Shown: one piece after another, positions 1 through 4,420 of the stretch
Layout: the number at the start of each line of letters is the position of its first letter
How positions within the stretch are numbered: position 1 is the stretch's first letter
Origin: a bacterium
GTDB taxonomy: Bacteria; Patescibacteriota; Minisyncoccia; Moranbacterales; DUUL01
DNA: 8,244 nucleotides
Direction of reading: 5' to 3'
Assembly: GCA_030641245.1 (NCBI GenBank)
Contig: DAOWHU010000096.1
Location: 1-8,244 of the forward strand
Translations under genes and position numbers: made by a program
The notes under the pieces: model-generated
What the model saw: the letters and a program-made list of their open reading frames with translations, nothing else
The model's database searches: none
Told to the model about the DNA's origin: nothing

Positions 1-4
1 AATT

Positions 5-166
5 TGAGAGAAAGGGATTCGAAGGGTCAACTCACTAAACTCATACTTCGCCTAACGACTTGCATTCGTTAAGTGGTTCCTCCCCGAACTCGGCACGCTT
101 TTTATAATTGCTCGCTAGCTCTCAATCTAGTGCCTGCGTTTGGCTTGAATCCTTTCCTCTCCGCCA
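5..166 (+). ncRNA. Candidate structured RNA, unassigned; tRNA-Ser-like arms
   Basis: No open reading frame covers this stretch. Positions 6-23 and about 143-160 are nearly reverse-complementary. They can form a helix of about 18 bp with one A.C mismatch, one G.U pair and one bulged G. Inside it are smaller potential hairpins: TAACGA/TCGTTA (7-nt loop, around 53-71), GTTC/GAAC (76-89) and GGCAC/GTGCC (92-134). The plus-strand 3' end reads CTCTCCGCCA, which aligns position for position with the 3' end of the neighbouring tRNA-Ser, including an encoded CCA. A strong terminator follows 7 nt later. I prefer the plus strand for that reason, but the helix is also possible on the minus strand, and the 5' end may lie outside the window. 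It is not an intact tRNA, because neither a T-stem nor a full acceptor stem forms. It could be an unknown RNA or decayed tRNA copies. Confidence 0.35.
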
Positions 167-172
167 GTTATC

Positions 173-200
173 ATAAAAAAGCCCTAACGGGCTTTTTTAT
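173..200. terminator. Bidirectional intrinsic terminator
   Basis: This is a perfect 12-bp inverted repeat: AT plus an A6 run and GCCC, a TAAC loop, then GGGC and a T6 run. The T-tract is present in both orientations. It can end the minus-strand tRNA-Ser transcript, which finishes at 203, and any plus-strand RNA ending near 166. A further 6-bp pair (161-166 with 203-208) flanks the hairpin, because both neighbours end in CCGCCA. Confidence 0.8.
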
Positions 201-202
201 TC

Positions 203-290
203 TGGCGGTGAGAAAGGGATTCGAACCCTTGGTGTGAAAACACACACACGCTTTCCAAGCGTGCTCCTTCGACCACTCGGACACCTCACC
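203..290 (-). tRNA. tRNA-Ser (anticodon GGA)
   Basis: This is a complete class II tRNA of 88 nt with an encoded CCA. On the minus strand the acceptor GGTGAGG pairs with TCTCACC, with one G.U. The discriminator base is G, as usual for serine. The anticodon stem CACGC/GCGTG holds the loop TTGGAAA, giving anticodon GGA at 256-254 for UCC and UCU codons. A long variable arm (GTGTG...CACAC) is present, and the T-arm is AAGGG/CCCTT around TTCGAAT. The D-arm region reads TCCGAGTGGTCGAAGGA, typical of tRNA-Ser. Transcription probably ends at the hairpin 173-200. I could not identify a clear promoter upstream; a weak 4-bp hairpin (321-332) lies there. Confidence 0.95.
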
Positions 291-443
291 ATATACTCGA
301 CGATACCTCTACAAAAAATTGTGTCTTCACACTCCCTGAATTCTTTTGAGCTCTGCTAAATGCTTGCTCACACTAAACCCATTCAGACACCTTACCACAA
401 ACATCAAGATAACGTTCTTAAGACTAATTGTAAAGCTTAACCT

Positions 444-466
444 AAAAACACCCCTCAGGTGGTGTT
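444..466 (-). terminator. Intrinsic terminator after pyruvate kinase
   Basis: On the minus strand AACACC, a bulged A and CC pair with GG and GGTGTT around a TGA loop. A run of T follows (A-tract at 444-448 on the plus strand). It lies 24 nt beyond the pyk stop codon and is the natural end of the minus-strand transcript that contains pyk. Confidence 0.75.
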
Positions 467-489
467 TCTATTGCTCATTGTTAATTAAC

Positions 490-1782
490 CTACCTTGTCC
501 CCCAAATCAAACACCCCTTCCTCTTATAGCTCTTATTATAAGTTTTTAATTTAATGGCAAAATCTTCTTGTCGTAAAGTCGCCAACCCCAATGCTTCTTG
601 TAAATTCTCTATTTCAACTCTTCGAACTCTGTTTGTTTTAGAAACTCTTCTCATTTTCAAAATAGTTCTAGTAAACCTTCCCATTCTTTTCATAGGACGA
701 TCATTAAAAGAAGACTCTTCTGCCTTTCTAATAATTTTGTCAGCCGTTTCTATTACTCGAACTGGAAAAGCCCCCACTGTAGTTTCGGCACTAAACATTA
801 CGGCATCTGCTCCGTCTACAACCGCATTAGTAATATCAGAAATTTCAGCTCGGGTTGGCCGAGCCTTTTCCTCCATTGAAGCCATCATCTGAGTAGCCAC
901 AATTACGGGCTTACGGGCTTTGATACATTTCTCGATAATCATTTTTTGAGTAATGATCACATCCTCCTGAGGTAGTTCAATTGCTAAATCCCCTCGAGCC
1001 ACCATAATTGCATCTGATTCTTCAATGATTCCATCAATGTTTCTGACCGCTTCTTTTTTCTCAATCTTAGAAATAATCCAAGGGTAAGCTAACTTTGAAT
1101 TATTTTTGTGTCGATGAATGTTCTTTGATCGATAAAGTTTTTTTTCTTTTTGCAAATTCTGACTAACTATTTTTCTCAAATTAATCAACTGTTTTCTATT
1201 AGCCACAAAAGATACTGCTAGAAAATCAACTCCCAACGGTATTACGAAATCCAGATCTTGATGATCTTTTTCGGTCAGAAACCCCATGTGAGAAGAAATT
1301 CGAGGGATATTAACCCCTTTGTGCTTCTTAACTATTCCACCAAAAATTACCTTGGCGATACAGGCATCTTTTTTAAGATTAATCACTCGCAACTCAATAA
1401 AGCCGTCTTCAATGAAAATTTTGTCACCGACTTTTATAAAATTATGAAAGCCCAGCCAATCCAAAGTAATTTCCTTTTTCCGCCCATACATTCTCTGACA
1501 ATGCTCATCAGCCACTAAAACTCGTTCGTTTTTTTTGACTTTTAAATTTTTGTCATTAACTATCCGAATTCTGGGCCCTTGAATATCAGCCATTATGCCA
1601 ACTCTTTTTCCGGCTAATTTAGAAGCTTTGCAAATTTTTTTAATGGCATTTTGATGCCAACGCTGATCACCATGCGAAAAATTTAACCGGCAAACATTTA
1701 ACCCAGCCTTTATCATAGCACTCAAAACTTCAACTTTTTCCGAAGTTGGTCCAATCGTTGCAACGATTTTAGTCCTCCTCAT
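490..1782 (-). CDS. pyk: Pyruvate kinase lacking the C-terminal domain
   Basis: It converts phosphoenolpyruvate and ADP to pyruvate and ATP in the cytoplasm, the last step of glycolysis. The N-terminus RTKIVATIGPTS and the motif RLNFSHG (R32, N34, S36) are typical. ADIQGPRIRI carries the metal-site D66. The B domain covers about residues 75-160. The catalytic core continues with SKIE (K239, E241), ARGDL (D265), ATQM (T297), PTRAE and FSAET. The family is usually about 470 residues; here the barrel ends near residue 357, and a basic tail of about 70 residues replaces the C-terminal allosteric domain. A lysine-rich insertion of about 20 residues lies at 208-235. The start is supported by the family's N-terminus; no Shine-Dalgarno site precedes it. 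It is probably the last gene of an operon with the three genes upstream, 36 nt after the nearest. Identity is firm; the truncation looks genuine, since no other frame supplies the missing domain. Confidence 0.95.
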   Translation of the reverse strand: MRRTKIVATIGPTSEKVEVLSAMIKAGLNVCRLNFSHGDQRWHQNAIKKICKASKLAGKRVGIMADIQGPRIRIVNDKNLKVKKNERVLVADEHCQRMYGRKKEITLDWLGFHNFIKVGDKIFIEDGFIELRVINLKKDACIAKVIFGGIVKKHKGVNIPRISSHMGFLTEKDHQDLDFVIPLGVDFLAVSFVANRKQLINLRKIVSQNLQKEKKLYRSKNIHRHKNNSKLAYPWIISKIEKKEAVRNIDGIIEESDAIMVARGDLAIELPQEDVIITQKMIIEKCIKARKPVIVATQMMASMEEKARPTRAEISDITNAVVDGADAVMFSAETTVGAFPVRVIETADKIIRKAEESSFNDRPMKRMGRFTRTILKMRRVSKTNRVRRVEIENLQEALGLATLRQEDFAIKLKTYNKSYKRKGCLIWGTR

Positions 1783-1818
1783 GATTTTGTTTTTGTCTAA
1801 ACTTAAATAATATTTTTT

Positions 1819-2175
1819 CTAAAACTTCAACTTTTCCGCTAAATCAGAAATAATCGGAAGTTTTTTTGTTTTCCCCTCCGAAACATTAATTATCCCCATA
1901 ATAGAGAAAACAATAATGGCAATATGCAACAAAAATCCCAACCCTAAAAATGGATACAACACCATTCCAATGACCCACCCTATCGTTAAAATTATTCCTT
2001 GCTTAACATGAAACTTAACGAATTTGCTATTTGGTTTCAACAACAAGGGAATCAAAAATAGGATTCCCAAATAGCTCAACATCGCAAGAATCTTGTTTTC
2101 CTGGATGTCTTTTGACTCACTAGGAACATTTCCGGCTCCTGTTTTCGGAGCAGTTTTTTTCTTTTTTTCTACCAT
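1819..2175 (-). CDS. DUF4870/Tic20-like small membrane protein
   Basis: This 118-residue protein has a lysine-rich, hydrophilic N-terminus (1-27). Hydrophobic segments follow at about 28-46, 59-79 and 80-97, and then a short polar C-terminus (98-118). The layout, with ENKILAMLSYLGIL, then KFVKFHVKQG before the second segment, then a final hydrophobic stretch ending near GIINVSEGK, resembles the DUF4870 (Tic20-like) family of small bacterial membrane proteins. Their function is not established. It sits in the inner membrane by prediction. The gene lies 43 nt downstream of htpX and 36 nt upstream of pyk on the same strand, so it is probably co-transcribed. The leader before the ATG is AT-rich with no Shine-Dalgarno site. 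The family call rests on pattern recognition only; the membrane topology is more certain than the family. Confidence 0.7.
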   Translation of the reverse strand: MVEKKKKTAPKTGAGNVPSESKDIQENKILAMLSYLGILFLIPLLLKPNSKFVKFHVKQGIILTIGWVIGMVLYPFLGLGFLLHIAIIVFSIMGIINVSEGKTKKLPIISDLAEKLKF

Positions 2176-2218
2176 AATATTTTTTTAAGAAATTAATATA
2201 TATAAGAAAATACTGATT

Positions 2219-3121
2219 TTATTTAGCCATTCCCTTTAATTTGATAATCCTTTCTTCGATCGGCGGATGAGTCATAAAAAGTTTGGTGACAAAACCTTTG
2301 GCCTTTTTGCCTTTCAATGGATTAACTATATACATATGAGCCATCGATTTATTAGTCCGCTTGAGATTCACTGGAGATTGAGATAGCTTTTCTAGGGCTC
2401 TAGCTAGCCCCTCTGGGTATCTAGTCAGCAAAGCTCCATCGGCATCCGCTAAATATTCTCTTTTCCGAGAAATGGCCATCTGCATTAACATCGCTCCAAT
2501 TGGAGCTAAAATTGCTAAGACAATCGCCATTAAAGTAAAAATTAATTGAATCTGACTACTTTTGTTATCATCGCCACCCAATCGACCAAAAATACTCATC
2601 CTAAAAAACCAATCCGCTAATATAGCTATAAATCCAACTAAAACTGTCACCACTGTTCCTAGTAAAATATCTCGATTACCAATATGAGAAAGCTCATGAG
2701 CAATAACTCCTTCCAGCTCTGATCTATCTAAAATTTTAATCAGACCGGTCGTCAAAGCTATTACAGCATGCTCTGGATTTCGCCCAGTCGCAAAAGCGTT
2801 CGGTGAAGCGTCCCCAATGATATAGATATTAGGAACTGGCAACCCAGCGATGATGCAAAGATTTTCTACTAAATTATAAATTTCTCGATTATTTTTCCTG
2901 TCAATCCTCTTTGCTCCGTTCATAGCTAAAACAATTTTGTCACTCCACCAATAACTGATAAAATTCATAAACACTGCAAAAACAATTGCTCCATACAAAA
3001 TCGAAGAATTTCCTAGAGCCTGAGAAAATACCCAACCAACAACAATAACAAACACTAGGAAGCCAATTAAATAGAACCAGGTTAAACAAATGTTTTTATC
3101 TTTTTGATTGTAGAGGGTCAT
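2219..3121 (-). CDS. htpX: HtpX-type M48 membrane zinc metalloprotease
   Basis: HtpX degrades misfolded or damaged inner-membrane proteins, with its active site facing the cytoplasm. The zinc motif HELSH is at residues 142-146 (H142, E143, H146). The third ligand is probably E222 in REYLAD. Membrane segments lie at about 13-32, 39-57, 152-172 and 190-216, the usual HtpX arrangement. The conserved segments GDASPNAFATGR (103-114) and FMTHPPIEERI (282-292) are both present. At 300 residues the length is normal for the family, so the gene is complete. It follows lemA by 48 nt, a widely seen pairing. That gap contains a short AGTATTC tandem repeat and no obvious terminator, which supports co-transcription. 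The ATG has no Shine-Dalgarno site. The function by homology is secure; the actual substrates are unknown. Confidence 0.95.
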   Translation of the reverse strand: MTLYNQKDKNICLTWFYLIGFLVFVIVVGWVFSQALGNSSILYGAIVFAVFMNFISYWWSDKIVLAMNGAKRIDRKNNREIYNLVENLCIIAGLPVPNIYIIGDASPNAFATGRNPEHAVIALTTGLIKILDRSELEGVIAHELSHIGNRDILLGTVVTVLVGFIAILADWFFRMSIFGRLGGDDNKSSQIQLIFTLMAIVLAILAPIGAMLMQMAISRKREYLADADGALLTRYPEGLARALEKLSQSPVNLKRTNKSMAHMYIVNPLKGKKAKGFVTKLFMTHPPIEERIIKLKGMAK

Positions 3122-3126
3122 GAAAT

Positions 3127-3143
3127 AGTATTCAGTATTCAGT
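3127..3143. repeat. Short tandem repeat, AGTATTC x 2.4
   Basis: The 7-mer AGTATTC occurs twice in tandem followed by AGT, in the 48-nt gap between lemA and htpX. It has no recognised function and may be simple slippage. Confidence 0.5.
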
Positions 3144-3169
3144 CTGCCATATACTAGATAGTAATGTAA

Positions 3170-3724
3170 CTAGAATTCAACTTTAACGTTTTTCTTTTCT
3201 TCGTCTCCTGCTTCAAAAAAATCCCTGTCCTTAAAATTCAAAGTTCCTGCAATCATATTATTAGGAAAAGTCTGAATTTTAGTATTAAAGTCCCGGACAT
3301 TACCATTATAGAACCTTCGAGAAGCCTGAATTTTATTTTCAGTATCTGATAATTCTTTTTGCAATTCTAGAAAATTTTCATTAGCTTTTAGATCCGGATA
3401 ATTTTCTGAAACCGCAAAGAGCGATTTTAGAGTTTCCGAAAGCATATTCTCAGCTTCGATTTGATCTTTTGGATCACTGGCTCCCATCGCTCGAGTTCGA
3501 GCTTCAGTTACACTTTCTAAAACTTCTTTCTCATGCTTGGCATAACCTTTAACTGTTTGAATCAAATTTGGAATTAAATCGTAACGCCTTTTCAATTGAA
3601 CATCGATATCCGACCAGGCTTCATCAACTCGATTTTTTAATTTAATCAATCCATTATAAAAACCAATTCCCCATAGAACCAAAACTCCTATCACCACTGA
3701 GACGGCAATTAATGTAACTCCCAT
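3170..3724 (-). CDS. lemA: LemA family membrane-anchored protein
   Basis: This 184-residue protein has one N-terminal membrane segment (about 3-23) followed by a long helical domain. The family signatures are clear: NRVDEAWSDIDVQLKRR with YDLIPNLI (31-55), SENYPDLKANENFLELQ (106-122) with ELSDTENKI (124-132), RRFYN (136-140), and FPNNMIAG followed by FFE near the C-terminus (153-171). Length is normal for LemA. The biochemical role of LemA is not settled; family members commonly neighbour HtpX-like proteases, as here. The N-terminus is predicted to anchor the protein with a short extracytoplasmic tail. This is the first gene of the four-gene minus-strand cluster, and its promoter should lie in the AT-rich gap 3725-3885, where I see no clear minus-strand consensus. 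No Shine-Dalgarno site is present. Confidence 0.93.
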   Translation of the reverse strand: MGVTLIAVSVVIGVLVLWGIGFYNGLIKLKNRVDEAWSDIDVQLKRRYDLIPNLIQTVKGYAKHEKEVLESVTEARTRAMGASDPKDQIEAENMLSETLKSLFAVSENYPDLKANENFLELQKELSDTENKIQASRRFYNGNVRDFNTKIQTFPNNMIAGTLNFKDRDFFEAGDEEKKNVKVEF

Positions 3725-3807
3725 ATATATATTTTACTTTTTATAATCATCTCGTATCTATATATTAACATTTTTAAAAAATTTGTATAGAAAAAATATT
3801 CAAGAAA

Positions 3808-3836
3808 TTGACTAATGCTTTATTAATTGTTAAATT
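3808..3836 (+). promoter_or_regulatory. Candidate sigma70-type promoter for the 117-residue gene
   Basis: TTGACT (3808-3813) is separated by 17 nt from TAAATT (3831-3836). The -35 matches the consensus at five of six positions and the -10 at four of six. It lies about 50 nt upstream of the start codon in a very AT-rich divergent region, where chance matches are likely. Confidence 0.4.
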
Positions 3837-3873
3837 GAAATAAATGGTTAGACAAATTTAAACTTTTAGTATT

Positions 3874-3879
3874 GGGAGG
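3874..3879 (+). promoter_or_regulatory. Shine-Dalgarno site GGGAGG
   Basis: GGGAGG ends 6 nt before the ATG at 3886, which fixes that start codon. No other gene in this window has a comparable site at the right distance. Confidence 0.8.
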
Positions 3880-3885
3880 TACTAA

Positions 3886-4239
3886 ATGAACAAAGCAAAA
3901 CTTTTGAAAGAATTGTCCTTTTTACCCTGCAACACAGAACTTGATGGTTGTCGAATCTTTGTAACCGATATAACCATTATACTTTTTGCAGAAAATGGAG
4001 CCAGCCACGAAGGTCTAGTTTATTTAATTCAAGACAAAATCGGTGAGAACTTTTTAGCTTCTTACTCAGGCTTTCACTCAATTTTATTGAAAAGCGGATT
4101 ATTTTTTGTTTGGGTAATCGATGAATCCAAGAAGGATGAACTTCAAAAAAGTTTACAGAGAAAAAGCAATTCTTCTTTAATCTTTGATCTAGAAATCCAT
4201 CCTATCAAAAACAACCGAGAATCTGCCACAATTCACTGA
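3886..4239 (+). CDS. Hypothetical protein, 117 residues, no family recognised
   Basis: I do not recognise this protein. It has no signal peptide or clear membrane helix. The hydrophobic stretches CRIFVTDITIILFAE (22-36) and LKSGLFFVWVIDE (68-80) look like beta strands. They alternate with probable helices near 3-10, 40-52 and 82-92, suggesting a small alpha/beta fold. Two cysteines are spaced C-x6-C (15 and 22). The start is well supported by GGGAGG 6 nt upstream, and the stop is TGA. It is divergent from lemA and convergent with dnaK, so it forms its own transcription unit, with a candidate promoter at 3808-3836. Four inverted repeats follow it. Coding status is likely because of the good ribosome site and its isolated position on the strand; function is unknown. 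Confidence 0.75.
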   Translation: MNKAKLLKELSFLPCNTELDGCRIFVTDITIILFAENGASHEGLVYLIQDKIGENFLASYSGFHSILLKSGLFFVWVIDESKKDELQKSLQRKSNSSLIFDLEIHPIKNNRESATIH

Positions 4240-4252
4240 TTTACATTATTTA

Positions 4253-4282
4253 CCCCGTCTCTTTAAATTAAAGCAGACGGGG
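4253..4282 (+). terminator. GC-rich hairpin after the 117-residue gene
   Basis: CCCCGTCT pairs with AGACGGGG (8 bp). The stem continues after a bulged C through CTTT/AAAG. It lies 13 nt after the stop codon. The downstream sequence is AAAATTTT rather than a clean T-run, so termination efficiency is uncertain. It could also protect the 3' end of the message. Confidence 0.55.
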
Positions 4283-4292
4283 AAAATTTTAC

Positions 4293-4320
4293 CTTAGTAC
4301 TTATTATAAAATATACTAAG
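4293..4320. repeat. Inverted repeat CTTAGTA/TACTAAG
   Basis: Perfect 7-bp arms surround a 14-nt AT-rich loop. It is the second of four inverted repeats between the 117-residue gene and dnaK. No function is assigned. Confidence 0.45.
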
Positions 4321-4324
4321 AAAT

Positions 4325-4350
4325 TATGTACTTACATATGTAAGTACATA
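4325..4350. repeat. Perfect 26-bp palindrome
   Basis: The half-site TATGTACTTACAT is followed directly by its reverse complement, with no spacer. A perfect, loopless 26-bp symmetry is more typical of a dimeric protein-binding site than of an RNA hairpin. No promoter is obvious beside it, and both flanking genes end here. Confidence 0.6.
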
Positions 4351-4374
4351 TGCGATAACTATCCCTATCAAAAC

Positions 4375-4401
4375 AAAAGCGAGGTCTGAAACCCCGCTTT
4401 T
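4375..4401. terminator. Bidirectional terminator at the end of dnaK
   Basis: AAAAGCG, an A.C mismatch and GGT pair with ACC and CGCTTTT around a 5 to 7-nt loop. On the minus strand it is followed by TTTTGTTTTG and lies 20 nt past the dnaK stop, so it should end the hrcA operon. On the plus strand the T-run is shorter (TTTTCTT) and it may back up the hairpin 4253-4282. Confidence 0.8.
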
Positions 4402-4420
4402 CTTAAAAATAATTTGGTAA

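Noticed and set aside
76..95. 5S rRNA-like CCGAACTC segment on the plus strand.
   Set aside because: Only a short loop-like match; the following bases and the helices of 5S rRNA are not there.
1..166. tmRNA (ssrA): GGATTCGAAGGG near the left end resembles the tmRNA 5' motif, and a CCA end occurs at 166.
   Set aside because: The span between the paired ends is about half the usual tmRNA length, no T-stem forms before the CTTGAAT loop, the acceptor pairs at only five of seven positions, and no tag-peptide frame is recognisable.
8..225. Direct repeat of the tRNA-Ser end as an attachment-site pair of an integrated element.
   Set aside because: Only about 180 bp separate the copies, and no integrase or cargo lies between them; a remnant cannot be excluded but is not supported.
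346..549. Plus-strand open frame of 67 codons.
   Set aside because: It crosses the pyruvate kinase terminator and the 3' end of that gene, has no ribosome site, and resembles no protein.
554..1518. Plus-strand open frames at 554-892 and 1258-1518.
   Set aside because: Both are antisense to the conserved pyruvate kinase coding sequence.
3886..4239. Recoding of TGA, as in Gracilibacteria and Absconditabacteria.
   Set aside because: No gene contains an internal TGA, and the single TGA seen is a sensible stop followed by a hairpin.
4253..4401. CRISPR array or type III toxin-antitoxin RNA repeats.
   Set aside because: The inverted repeats differ from one another, have no regular spacers, and lie downstream of the small gene, not upstream as in type III systems.
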